64,000 bases of DNA, taken from positions 310,001-374,000 of the forward strand of contig NZ_LFXL01000010.1 in assembly GCF_001270745.1 (NCBI RefSeq). The letters run 5' to 3'. Positions 46,903 through 55,372 of this stretch are shown here, in pieces. The translations under genes were made by a program, and so were the position numbers. The number at the start of each line of letters is the position of its first letter. The stretch's first letter is position 1. A model generated the notes under the pieces. That model was not told the origin of the DNA. It saw only the letters and a list, made by a program, of their open reading frames with translations, and made no database searches. This stretch comes from Jiangella muralis (GTDB taxonomy: Bacteria > Actinomycetota > Actinomycetes > Jiangellales > Jiangellaceae).

Positions 46903-48414
46903 ATGAGAACCCGCACGCTGACCACCGTCCTCGCGGCCCTGCTCCTGCTGGCCGGGTGCGCGGGCGAAACCACGCCCACCAGCCAGGACGCCACCGCCGC
47001 CGGCGGCAGCCTCACCTGGGGCTGGCACCTCCCCTCCACCTGGGACCCGGTGACGTCCACCGTCGGCCAGGACGTGCACGCGCTGTCGCTCGCCTACGCG
47101 GCGCTGACCAAGCAGGACGTCGACGGCAACGCGGTACCGGCGCTCGCCGAGGGCTGGGAGTACAACGCGACCGGCGACGAGGTCACCTTCACCCTGCGCG
47201 ACGGCCTCACCTTCACCGACGGCACGCCGCTGGACGCCGAGGCGGTCAAGGCCAGCCTGCTGCGCGGCCGTGACGCCCCCGACTCCACCATCGGCGCCCA
47301 GCTCGGCGTCGTCACCGACATCCGGGTCGACAGTCCCACCGAGGTGACGCTGCTGCTCAACCAGCCCGACTACCAGATCCCGCTGCTGCTGTCGGGCAAG
47401 ACCGGGATGATCGTCAGCCCTACGGCGGTCGAGACCGATGTCGCCGGGCTCGCGACGCAACCGGCCGGCGCCGGGCCGTTCGCGCTGGATGAATACGTCC
47501 CGGCGTCGCACGCGACGCTGCACAAGAACGAGGACTACTGGGACGCGGACGCCATCCTGGTCGACGACTTCGAGCTGCGGGTGCCGCCGGACCCGACCGT
47601 CGCGGTCGCGGGCATCCAGTCCGGCCAGTTCGACGTCGCCGTCATCCCGCCGGCGCAGCTCGAGGCGGCCCGGGCGGCCGGGCTCGAGGTCGACGTCATC
47701 GACGTTTTCACGGTGCGGGTGCTGGACGTGAACAACACCGTCGAGCCGTTCGACGACCCGCTGGTCACGCAGGCGATCAGCCACGCGATCGACCGGCAGG
47801 AGCTGGTCGACGTCGCGTTCTTCGGCGAGGGCGACCCGAACTGGCAGCCGTTCCCGCGCGACTACCTCGCCTGGAACGACGAGCTGGACCAGCTGTACCC
47901 GTTCGACCAGGACCGCGCCCGCGAGCTGCTGGCGCAGGCCGGCTACCCGGACGGCGTCGCCGTCACGCTGACCACGCAGGCCGAGAACGACCCGCTGGCC
48001 GAGCTGCTGCAGCAGCAGCTCCAGGAGGTCGGCATCGACGTGACGCTGGAGGTCGCGACGCCCGGCGCGAACAACTACGTGACCCGGCAGTACCCGTTCG
48101 TCGTCGACAGCTTCTCCGGCCGCGAATCGCCGCTGCAGTCGCTGGAGGTGCTGTTCGGGCCGGAGGGCCTGATGAACCTGGGCCGCAACGCGCCGCCGGA
48201 GATCCAGCAGGCCATCGACGTCGCCCGCTCCACCCCGCTGGACGACCCGGGCTACGAGCAGGCCGTCCAGGACGCCGTCGCCGCCGCCGTCACCACCATG
48301 CCGAACACGTTCCTGTTCACCTGGCCGCGGATCTTCGCCCGCGACCCGTCCGTGCAGGGCCTCGAGCACTACATCGGCACCCAGCGGTTCGAGGGCGTCA
48401 CGGTGGGGCGGTGA
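46903..48414 (+). CDS. ABC transporter substrate-binding lipoprotein, family 5
   Basis: A 503-residue peptide/nickel/opine-class receptor. Lipobox LAGC with the modified Cys at 19. Family-5 landmarks are LAEGWEYNATGDEVTFTLRDGLTFTDGTPLDAEAVK and DDPLVTQAISHAIDRQELVD. It should bring an organosulfur compound, such as a sulfur-containing peptide, thioether or sulfonate, to the DppBC-type permeases encoded next. Specificity is inferred from the leader peptide and the monooxygenase and cannot be read from the protein. Confidence 0.9.
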   Translation: MRTRTLTTVLAALLLLAGCAGETTPTSQDATAAGGSLTWGWHLPSTWDPVTSTVGQDVHALSLAYAALTKQDVDGNAVPALAEGWEYNATGDEVTFTLRDGLTFTDGTPLDAEAVKASLLRGRDAPDSTIGAQLGVVTDIRVDSPTEVTLLLNQPDYQIPLLLSGKTGMIVSPTAVETDVAGLATQPAGAGPFALDEYVPASHATLHKNEDYWDADAILVDDFELRVPPDPTVAVAGIQSGQFDVAVIPPAQLEAARAAGLEVDVIDVFTVRVLDVNNTVEPFDDPLVTQAISHAIDRQELVDVAFFGEGDPNWQPFPRDYLAWNDELDQLYPFDQDRARELLAQAGYPDGVAVTLTTQAENDPLAELLQQQLQEVGIDVTLEVATPGANNYVTRQYPFVVDSFSGRESPLQSLEVLFGPEGLMNLGRNAPPEIQQAIDVARSTPLDDPGYEQAVQDAVAAAVTTMPNTFLFTWPRIFARDPSVQGLEHYIGTQRFEGVTVGR

Positions 48415-48418
48415 CGGT

Positions 48419-49372
48419 GTGCGCGCACTCCACGCGGCCGGCCGGGCCGCGCTGATCGCGGTCCCGGTGCTGTTCATCGCCACGTTCATCACGTTCGGGC
48501 TGGGCGCGCTGAGCGACCAGAACCCGGCCGCGGCGGCCATGGGCGAGACGGCGACGCAGGCCGACATCGATCGGTTGAACCATGAGTTCGGGCTGGACCG
48601 GCCGTTCCTGGAGCGGTACGTGACGTGGATCGGCGACGCGGTCACCGGGGACCTGGGCCGGTCCTGGTTCACCCACATCCCGGTGGCCGAGAGCATCGGG
48701 CAGCGGCTGCCGGTCAGCCTGTCGATCGCGGCGCTGGCGCTGCTGCTGGCGGTCGTGCTGGGCGCGGCCGCCGGCATCGGGGCGGCGCTCACCGCGGGCG
48801 GCTGGTTCGACCGGGCGGTGACGGCGGTCTGCGCGGCGCTGTCGACGATCCCGGCGTTCGTGGCCGGCATCGCGCTGATCGTGGTGTTCGCCGTGCTGGT
48901 CCCGGTCTTCCCGGCCGGCGGGTACGTGCCGCCGTCGCAGGGCGTGGGGCCGTGGCTGACGTACCTGATCCTGCCCGCGGTCGCACTCAGCCTGGACAGC
49001 GCCGCCGACCTCGCCCGCCAGCTGCGCACCGGCCTGGTCACGACGCTGCGGGAGAACTACGTCACCGGGGCGGTCGTCCGCGGCCTCGGCCCGCGCCGGG
49101 TGGTGTTCGGGCATGCGCTGCGCAACGGCGCCGGCCCGGCGGTCGCAGTGCTCGGGCTGCACGTGCCGCGGCTGATCGGCGGCGCCGTCATCACCGAGAC
49201 GGTGTTCGCGATGCCGGGGCTCGGGCAACTGGCGACGACCGGCGCGTTGCAGGGCGACGTGCCGGTCGTGCAGGGGACGCTGCTGGTGGCCATCGCGCTG
49301 GTGCTGGTGTCCAGCGTGCTGGTGAACGTGGCGCTGGCGCGGCTGCGGCCGGGATCGGTGCGGACGGCATGA
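48419..49372 (+). CDS. ABC transporter permease, DppB type
   Basis: A 317-residue permease with about six helices. It has the DppB signatures GLDRPFLERYVTWIGDAVTGDLGRSW and the EAA-type loop (TTLRENYVTGAVVRGLGPRRVVFGHALRN), plus ITETVFAMPGLGQL. GTG start five bases after the receptor gene; its stop overlaps the next start (ATGA). Confidence 0.93.
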   Translation: MRALHAAGRAALIAVPVLFIATFITFGLGALSDQNPAAAAMGETATQADIDRLNHEFGLDRPFLERYVTWIGDAVTGDLGRSWFTHIPVAESIGQRLPVSLSIAALALLLAVVLGAAAGIGAALTAGGWFDRAVTAVCAALSTIPAFVAGIALIVVFAVLVPVFPAGGYVPPSQGVGPWLTYLILPAVALSLDSAADLARQLRTGLVTTLRENYVTGAVVRGLGPRRVVFGHALRNGAGPAVAVLGLHVPRLIGGAVITETVFAMPGLGQLATTGALQGDVPVVQGTLLVAIALVLVSSVLVNVALARLRPGSVRTA

Positions 49373-50214
49373 GGGCGCTGCGGCTGGCCGTCCGGCAGCG
49401 GGCGGCGCGGATCGCGCTGGCGGTGCTCGGCGTCGTCGTACTGCTCATGATCACCGGCGAGTGGCTGGCGCCGTACGACCCGCTGCACCAGGACACGACG
49501 GCGATCCTGGCCGGCCCCAGCGCGGAGCACTGGCTGGGCACCGACTACGTGGGCCGCGACGTGCTCAGCCGGCTGCTGGCCGGGTCGCGGCTGTCGGTGA
49601 TCGCCGCCGCCGAGGCGGTCGGGCTGGGGCTGCTGCTCGGCGTGCTGCCTGGGCTGGCGTCGGTGTACGTCGGCCGGGTCTTCGAGTGGCTGTCGCTGCG
49701 GGTGATGGACGGGCTGATGGCGCTGCCGTTCATCATCTTCGCGATCGCCGTGGCGGCGCTGCTGGGCAACGGGCTGCACCAGGCCATGTTCGCCGTCGGC
49801 GTGCTGATGGCGCCGTCGTTCTACCGGGTCACCCGGGCCGCGGCGATCGGGCTGCGGCAGGCGCAGTACGTCGAGGCGGCGACGCTGTTCGGCGCCACCC
49901 GCTGGCGGGTCGTGCGCACGCACGTCTGGCAGAAAGTGCTGCCGACGGTCGTGGTGACGACGGCGACGGCGATGGCCGGCGCGCTGCTGGTGGTGTCGTC
50001 GCTGACGTTCCTCGGCATCGGCGTGCAGCCGCCCGCGCCGACCTGGGGCGGGATGCTGGCCAGCGACCTCGGCTACCTCACCCAGCGCCCGTTCGGCCCG
50101 GTCGCGCCGGCGCTGCTGATCATCGTCACCGTCGCCGCGCTCAACGCGCTGGCCGACGCCATGACCGTCGACCCCGCCACCACCCAGGAGGCCCCGGATG
50201 CTCTTCGTCGATGA
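49369..50214 (+). CDS. ABC transporter permease, DppC type
   Basis: A 281-residue partner permease. Signatures are HWLGTDYVGRDVLSRLLAGSRLSV near the N-terminus, the EAA loop RQAQYVEAATLFGATRWRVVRTHVWQKVLP, and LTFLGIGVQPPAPTWGGML. ATG start within the DppB stop; its end overlaps the following ATPase gene by 17 bases. Confidence 0.93.
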   Translation: MRALRLAVRQRAARIALAVLGVVVLLMITGEWLAPYDPLHQDTTAILAGPSAEHWLGTDYVGRDVLSRLLAGSRLSVIAAAEAVGLGLLLGVLPGLASVYVGRVFEWLSLRVMDGLMALPFIIFAIAVAALLGNGLHQAMFAVGVLMAPSFYRVTRAAAIGLRQAQYVEAATLFGATRWRVVRTHVWQKVLPTVVVTTATAMAGALLVVSSLTFLGIGVQPPAPTWGGMLASDLGYLTQRPFGPVAPALLIIVTVAALNALADAMTVDPATTQEAPDALRR

Positions 50215-50989
50215 CCTGCACCTGAGCACCACCGGCGGCACCGAGCTGGTGCACGGCGTGAGCTTCGCCCTCGCGCCCGGCGAGGCGATCGGCCTGGTCG
50301 GCGAGTCCGGCAGCGGCAAGACGCTGACCTGCCGGGCGATCCTGGGCGTCCCGCCGCCGGGCGTCACCGTCAGCGGCGGCACGATCCGGCTGGCCGGCGA
50401 CGACGTCGCCCACTACTCGCGGCGGCAGTGGGACCGGGCCCGCGGGCCGCGGATCGCCGCCGTCTTCCAGGACCCGGCGTCGTACCTGAACCCGTCGCTG
50501 ACGGTGGGCCGCCAGCTCGGCGAGGTGCTGCGGGTGAAGAACGGCCTGCACCGCCGGGTCGCCAAGGCGCGCGCCGTCGAGCTGCTGGCGTCGATGGGGC
50601 TGCACCGGCCCGAGCACGTGCACGACCAGTACCCGTACGAGCTGTCCGGCGGCATGCTGCAACGCGTCCTCATCGCGATCGCCGTCTCCGGCGACCCGGA
50701 CCTGCTGATCGCCGACGAGGCGACGACGGCGCTGGACGTCACCGTCCAGGCCGAGGTGCTGAACCTGATCGCGGCGCTGCGGGCCGAACGCCGGCTGTCG
50801 CTGCTGCTGGTGTCGCACGACCTCGCCGTCGTGGCGCAGTTGTGCGACCACGTCGTCGTGCTGCGCGATGGGCGGGTGGTGGAGTCCGGGCCGACCCGGC
50901 AGGTGCTCGACGACCCCGCCGACCCGTACACCCGCGCGCTGGTCGCCGACCACCGCGAGTACGGCCTGGACCGGCTGGTGGCGCGATGA
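50198..50989 (+). CDS. ABC transporter ATP-binding protein, DppD type
   Basis: A 263-residue ATPase. Walker A GESGSGKT, signature LSGGMLQRVLIAIA, Walker B LLIADEATTALD and switch His in LVSHDLAVV are intact. The DppD-typical ending DDPADPYTRALVAD is present, but the long C-terminal Cys-rich iron-sulfur extension of some DppD proteins is not. Confidence 0.93.
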   Translation: MLFVDDLHLSTTGGTELVHGVSFALAPGEAIGLVGESGSGKTLTCRAILGVPPPGVTVSGGTIRLAGDDVAHYSRRQWDRARGPRIAAVFQDPASYLNPSLTVGRQLGEVLRVKNGLHRRVAKARAVELLASMGLHRPEHVHDQYPYELSGGMLQRVLIAIAVSGDPDLLIADEATTALDVTVQAEVLNLIAALRAERRLSLLLVSHDLAVVAQLCDHVVVLRDGRVVESGPTRQVLDDPADPYTRALVADHREYGLDRLVAR

Positions 50990-51789
50990 CGGCGGCGCTG
51001 GAGGCGGACGGCGTCGAGGTCCGGCTGGGCCGCCGCGCGACGACGCCGATCCTGCACGGCGTCGACCTGACGGCGCGGGCCGGCGAGATCGTCGGGCTGA
51101 TCGGCGAGACCGGGTCCGGCAAGACGACGCTGGCTCGGGCCGTCGTCGGGCTGGCGCCGCTGCACGCCGGCGCCGTCCGCGTCGACGGCACGCCGGTGTC
51201 CGGGCTGCGCGGCGCCGAGCTGCGCCGGTTCCGCCGCGGCGGCCGCGTCCAGTACGTGTTCCAGGACCCGCTGCGCTCGCTCGACCCGGACGTGACGGTG
51301 CTGGACTCCGTCGCCGAAGGCTTGGCCGTCCGTGGCGAGGGCCGGGCCGCGGACCGGCGAGCGCGCGCAGTCGCCGCCCTGGAGCAGGTCGGGCTGGACC
51401 CGGCGCTCGGCGACCGGCTGCCCGGGCGGCTCTCCGGCGGCCAGCGGCAACGCGTCACGATCGCCCGCGCCCTCGCCGTCGACCCCCGGGTGCTGTTGCT
51501 GGACGAGCCGGTCAGCGCGCTGGACGCGGCCAACCGCAACCACGTGCTGCGGCTGCTGGACCGGCTGCGGCGCGAGCGCGAGGTGGCGATCGTGCTGATC
51601 ACGCACGACCTCGGCTCGCTGGCCGGCATCGCCGACCGGATCGTCGTCCTCTACCGCGGCCGCGTCGTCGAGGAGGGGCCGGCCGCGCGGGTGCTGCTGG
51701 AGCCCGCGGACCCCTACACGCAACGGCTGATCGCGTCCGTCCCGAGCATCGACGGACCCCGTCCCATCTACGCAAGGAGTACGAGATGA
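50986..51789 (+). CDS. ABC transporter ATP-binding protein, DppF type
   Basis: A 267-residue second ATPase. Walker A GETGSGKTT, VFQDPLRSLDP, signature LSGGQRQRVTIARAL, Walker B VLLLDEPVSALD and LITHDLGSL. It completes a five-subunit importer (one receptor, two permeases, two ATPases). Overlaps both neighbours by four bases. Confidence 0.93.
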   Translation: MTAALEADGVEVRLGRRATTPILHGVDLTARAGEIVGLIGETGSGKTTLARAVVGLAPLHAGAVRVDGTPVSGLRGAELRRFRRGGRVQYVFQDPLRSLDPDVTVLDSVAEGLAVRGEGRAADRRARAVAALEQVGLDPALGDRLPGRLSGGQRQRVTIARALAVDPRVLLLDEPVSALDAANRNHVLRLLDRLRREREVAIVLITHDLGSLAGIADRIVVLYRGRVVEEGPAARVLLEPADPYTQRLIASVPSIDGPRPIYARSTR

Positions 51790-52898
51790 CACTGGAAGTC
51801 CTCGGCATGGTCGGCACCAAGGAGGGCTCGGAGAGCCTGGGCTGGCGCCCCGGCCCGGTCGTCGACCCCGCCTACCTGCGCCGGTTCGCGCAGGCGCACG
51901 AGCTGGCCGGGTTCGACCGGGTGCTGATCGGGTACAGCGCGTCCTCACCCGACGGGTTCGCCATCGCCGCGAGCGTCCTGCACCGGACCGAGCGGCTCAA
52001 GGTGCTGATCGCGCACCGGCCCGGGTTCGTGCAGCCGACGCTGGTGGCCCGCAAGCTGGCCACGCTGGACCACCTGACCGGCGGCGGCCGGGTCGCGATC
52101 CACCACATCACCGGCGGCAGCGAGCAGGACCAGCAGCGCGACGGCGACTACGTCGAGAAGGACGCGCGGTACCGGCGCACCGGCGAGTTCATCGAGGTGC
52201 TGCGCCGCACGCTCACGTCGGACCAGCCGTTCGACCACGAGGGCGAGTTCTACACGTACACCGGCGCGTTCAGCACGGTGAAGCCCGCGACGCCGGCCGG
52301 CATCCCGGTCTTCTTCGGCGGCCAGTCCGACGCCGCGGTCGAGACCGGCGCCCGGCACACCGACGTCTACATGCTGTTCGGCGAGCCGCTGGCGGCGACG
52401 GCGGAGCGGATCGCGCTGATCCGGGCCCGCGCCGCCGAGCTGGGCCGGACGGTCGAGTTCAGTCTGTCGACCCGGCCGATCGTCGCCGACACCGAGGAGG
52501 CCGCCTGGGCTCGGGCGCGCGAGATCTACGACCAGGCCGTCGAGGTGAAGGAGCGGGCCGGCACCGACGACGGCTGGTGGGGCCCGCGCCGCCGCGGCGG
52601 CGAGCGCAACGCCGTCTCGTCGAACCGGCTGCAGCAGCACGCCGCCGCCCAGGACGTGCACGACGAGCGGCTGTGGTTCGGCATCACCAAGCTGTTCGGC
52701 CCGACCGGCAACTCGACCGCGCCGGTCGGCACGCCGGAGCAGGTGGCCGAGGCGCTGCTGAAGTACTACGACCTCGGCGTCACGCGGTTCCTCATCCGCG
52801 GCTTCGACCCGGTGACCGACGTGCTCCGCTGGGGCGAGGACCTGGTGCCGCTGCTGCGCTCCGGCGCGGCGTCGCGGGCGAAGACGGCGGCGGCATGA
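51786..52898 (+). CDS. LLM-class flavin-dependent monooxygenase (SsuD-like)
   Basis: A 370-residue luciferase-like enzyme using reduced FMN and oxygen. N-terminal barrel features are AHELAGFDRVLIGYSASSPD, LKVLIAHRPGFVQPTLVARKLATLDHLTGGR-type segments and HHITGGSEQDQQRDGD, close to alkanesulfonate or sulfone monooxygenases. PVFFGGQSDAAVETGARHTDVY is the later FMN/phosphate loop. A flavin reductase is encoded four genes on, completing a two-component system that would cleave a C-S bond and release sulfite. ATG start behind AAGGAG, overlapping the ATPase stop. Confidence 0.9.
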   Translation: MTLEVLGMVGTKEGSESLGWRPGPVVDPAYLRRFAQAHELAGFDRVLIGYSASSPDGFAIAASVLHRTERLKVLIAHRPGFVQPTLVARKLATLDHLTGGGRVAIHHITGGSEQDQQRDGDYVEKDARYRRTGEFIEVLRRTLTSDQPFDHEGEFYTYTGAFSTVKPATPAGIPVFFGGQSDAAVETGARHTDVYMLFGEPLAATAERIALIRARAAELGRTVEFSLSTRPIVADTEEAAWARAREIYDQAVEVKERAGTDDGWWGPRRRGGERNAVSSNRLQQHAAAQDVHDERLWFGITKLFGPTGNSTAPVGTPEQVAEALLKYYDLGVTRFLIRGFDPVTDVLRWGEDLVPLLRSGAASRAKTAAA

Positions 52899-53368
52899 GC
52901 ACCGACGAGGCGAACCGGGTCTGGCACGGGCAGCTGGAGCACGTCCGCGGCGCCGGCCTGTCCAGCGACACCGCGCAGACCGCCGGGATGCGGCGGTTCG
53001 AGGCGATCTCCGGCCAGACCGTCGGATCGTCGAAGCTGTGGATGGGCCGCACCGACGTCGCGCCCGCCACGAACTCCGGCGACCACCATCACGGCGAGGC
53101 CGAGACCGCGATCTACGTGAAGGCCGGGCACCCGGTGTTCGTCTTCGCCGACGGCGAGCAGGAGATCCGGATCGAGACCGAGCCGGGCGACTTCGTGTTC
53201 GTGCCGCCGTTCGTGCCGCACCGCGAGGAGAACCCGTCGCCGGACGAGGAGGCGGTCGTCGTGATCGCCCGCAGCACGCAGGAAGGGATCGTGGTCAACC
53301 TGCCCAGCCTGTGGGCGGCGGACGGCGTCGCGGGCGACGCCGAGTGCGCGCCGGAGGCGGGCGCATGA
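52895..53368 (+). CDS. Cupin-domain protein
   Basis: A 157-residue small beta barrel. The metal-binding cupin motif 1 is complete (GDHHHGEAETAIYVKAGH: His, His, Glu) and motif 2 has its His (FVPPFVPHREEN). It could be a dioxygenase, an isomerase or a sulfur-compound lyase; none is proven. ATG start overlaps the monooxygenase stop, so it is translated with it and probably acts on the same substrate or product. Confidence 0.85.
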   Translation: MSTDEANRVWHGQLEHVRGAGLSSDTAQTAGMRRFEAISGQTVGSSKLWMGRTDVAPATNSGDHHHGEAETAIYVKAGHPVFVFADGEQEIRIETEPGDFVFVPPFVPHREENPSPDEEAVVVIARSTQEGIVVNLPSLWAADGVAGDAECAPEAGA

Positions 53369-54147
53369 GCGTCGTCGAGGCGGCTCCCGGCGCCGTCGTC
53401 GCGTTCGACCCGCCGGCCGGGGTGACGGCGCGGGGGACGGTCGTCGTGCTGCCCGGGCGCGGTGAGCACGGCGGCGTGTACGAGCGGTTCGGCCGGCGGC
53501 TGGCCGCCGACGGGTATGTGGTGCGGGCGCTGGACGCCGCGCCGGCGACGGCCGGCACGGGGGCCGAGTCGAGCCGCTGGAGGTCTGCCGTCGGAAACGA
53601 CCGCAGACCTCCAGCGCGCCGAACGGACCTAGCGGCGGGCGCGGCCGTGGCGGCGGTGCTGGCCGACCCGGGGCTCCCCCGGCCGTACGTCCTGGCCGGC
53701 TCGGACAGCGGCGCGGTGCTGGCGCTGGCCGTGGCCGGCCCGCTCGGCGCCGACGCCGTCGTGGTGGCCGGCTACCCGGTCGCCGGCGGAGCGGCCGGGG
53801 CCGGGATCGAGGCGCGCACGGCCTGTCCGGTGCACGCCGGCCGGCTCCGGGACGACCCACGGTTCGTGGCCGCGGCGCTGGCCGGCCCGGTGCCGGACGG
53901 TGTGCCGCTCGACGCCGTCGGGGTGCCGGTGCTGGCGCTGCACGGCGCCGCCGACACCGTCAGCCCCTACCCCGCCGCCCGGGCCGCGCTGTCCGCCGTC
54001 CCCGACCTCGTGCTGGTGACGCTGGCCGACGGCCGGCACGACGCGTTCAACGACCGGTCGCACCGCACCGCCGCGGCACACGTCGTGCTGTTCCTGGAGG
54101 ACCTGCGCACCGGCGCCGCCGTCGCGGCGTCCGAGCGCCTGTCCTGA
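53365..54147 (+). CDS. Alpha/beta hydrolase with an embedded hairpin-encoded insert
   Basis: A 260-residue hydrolase-like protein. The usual fold elements are visible: VVVLPGRGEHGGVYERFGRRLAADGY (strand and oxyanion region), the nucleophile elbow as AGSDSGAV (Ser within G-S-D-S-G), LALHGAADTVSP with the acid, and DGRHDAFND with the catalytic His. Residues about 71-84 are encoded by a palindrome (53575-53616) and look inserted. The overlap with the cupin gene places it in the organosulfur pathway, perhaps releasing an ester or thioester substrate. Confidence 0.82.
   Translation: MSVVEAAPGAVVAFDPPAGVTARGTVVVLPGRGEHGGVYERFGRRLAADGYVVRALDAAPATAGTGAESSRWRSAVGNDRRPPARRTDLAAGAAVAAVLADPGLPRPYVLAGSDSGAVLALAVAGPLGADAVVVAGYPVAGGAAGAGIEARTACPVHAGRLRDDPRFVAAALAGPVPDGVPLDAVGVPVLALHGAADTVSPYPAARAALSAVPDLVLVTLADGRHDAFNDRSHRTAAAHVVLFLEDLRTGAAVAASERLS
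53575..53616. repeat. Near-perfect 18-bp hairpin inside a reading frame
   Basis: CGCTGGAGGTCTGC (53575-53588) pairs with GCAGACCTCCAGCG (53603-53616). Inside, GTCG-GAAA-CGAC adds four more pairs after one c-c mismatch and closes with a GAAA loop. At 42 bp it keeps the frame (14 codons). Confidence 0.9.
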
Positions 54148-54169
54148 ACTCGCAGACCGAGGAGGACCC

Positions 54170-54679
54170 ATGTCCGTGAACGCCGACACCTTCCGCAGCG
54201 TCTTCCGCCGGTACGCGACCGGGGTCGTGGTGATAACGGCCTCGGCCGGCGGACAGCCCGCCGGGCTGACCGCGACGTCGCTGGCGTCGGTGTCGCTGGA
54301 CCCGCCGCTGCTGTCCTTCGCGGTGTCGGCGACGGCGTCGGCGTGGCCGTCGTTCGCGGCCGCCGGCTCGGTCGTCGTCAACTTCCTCGACGCGGACCAG
54401 CAGCACATCGCGACCCGGTTCGCCACCAGCGGGATCGACCGGTTCGCCGCGCCGACGGCGTGGTCGCGGCTGGCCTCCGGCGAACCCGTGCTCGACGACG
54501 CGCCGTCGCACCTGCGGGCGCGGGTGACGCACCGGCTGCCGGTGGGCGACCACGTCATCGTCGTGGCCCGAGTGGTCGACGCCGCGGTGACGGCGGCGCC
54601 GGCCACCGCACCGCTCGTCTACCACGCCGGCGCGTACGGCACGGTGGCCAGTCAGGCCGCGGCCAGCACCCGGACGTGA
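54170..54679 (+). CDS. Flavin reductase-like FMN-binding protein
   Basis: A 169-residue split-barrel flavoprotein of the HpaC/DIM6 class. Signatures are FRRYATGVVVITASAGGQPAGLTATSLASVSLDPPLLSFAV and VNFLDADQQHIATRFA, then PVGDHVIVVARV. It would supply reduced FMN to the LLM monooxygenase of the same operon. Good ribosome site (GAGGAGG). Its last 28 bases overlap the 3' end of the convergent vapC. Confidence 0.92.
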   Translation: MSVNADTFRSVFRRYATGVVVITASAGGQPAGLTATSLASVSLDPPLLSFAVSATASAWPSFAAAGSVVVNFLDADQQHIATRFATSGIDRFAAPTAWSRLASGEPVLDDAPSHLRARVTHRLPVGDHVIVVARVVDAAVTAAPATAPLVYHAGAYGTVASQAAASTRT

Positions 54680-55083
54680 CCCTGGGCGCCGTAGTCGAGC
54701 AGCGCGCGGTCGGCGGTGACCAGGGTGGCGTTGAGGATGCGCGCGGTCGCGACGATCATCCGGTCGGCGGGATCGCGCGGCAGTTCGCCCGGCAGCCGGG
54801 TGCTGGCGACCGAGATCTCCGGGGCCAGCGGGACGATGTGCAGCGCCGGGTGGGTGGCCACGAGGTCCACCCAGGTGCCGATGTCGCGGTAGAGCTGCAG
54901 CCGCCCCTTGGCCGCGAGCATCGACACCTCCCACAGGCTGATGGCACACACCTCGACGCCGTACTCGTACGACGCGTTGGTGATGAACTGCCGCAGTTCG
55001 CGGGACAACCGCTCGTCACCGGCCAACATCCACACCAGGACGTGGGTGTCGAGCACGATGTGGGTCTTGCCCTCCTCGATCAC
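54652..55083 (-). CDS. vapC: VapC-type PIN-domain toxin
   Basis: A 143-residue ribonuclease toxin. PIN acidic residues are visible: Asp in IVLDTHVLVWML, Glu in AISLWEVSML, Asp pair in DPADRMIVATA and Asp in LVTADRALLDYG. GTG start overlaps the antitoxin stop by four bases. The sublineage with LPRDPADR is common in Phd/VapB-linked pairs. Confidence 0.92.
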   Translation of the reverse strand: MIEEGKTHIVLDTHVLVWMLAGDERLSRELRQFITNASYEYGVEVCAISLWEVSMLAAKGRLQLYRDIGTWVDLVATHPALHIVPLAPEISVASTRLPGELPRDPADRMIVATARILNATLVTADRALLDYGAQGHVRVLAAA

Positions 55084-55328
55084 GGTTGCGCGTCCCACTC
55101 CTCGTCGATGGGCGCGATGAGGTCGTCGTAGCGGCCGATCGACCCGGCCAGCGCGCCGAACAACGGCTCCGGCTCGGCGACCGGTACCAGCTGGGCGACC
55201 GGCCGCCCTCGTTTCGTGACCGTGATCGGCCGGCGGGTCTGCGCGACCTCGTCGAGCAGTTGAAGGCACACAGCCTTGAACCGGCCGGCCGCGATCTGCG
55301 CACCCGAAGGCTCTATGGTCATCGACAT
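55080..55328 (-). CDS. vapB: Phd/YefM-type antitoxin
   Basis: An 82-residue antitoxin. GAQIAAGRFKAVCLQLLDEVAQTRRPITVTKRGRPVAQLVP is the Phd DNA-binding fold, and the acidic C-terminus (APIDEEWDAQP) would wrap the toxin. ATG 55328 has GAGGG upstream; ATG 55322 or 55355 are alternatives. Confidence 0.88.
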   Translation of the reverse strand: MSMTIEPSGAQIAAGRFKAVCLQLLDEVAQTRRPITVTKRGRPVAQLVPVAEPEPLFGALAGSIGRYDDLIAPIDEEWDAQP

Positions 55329-55372
55329 GCCCTCATGGTCAGATGAAGTGGTCATGCGGGCAAGTGGATATG

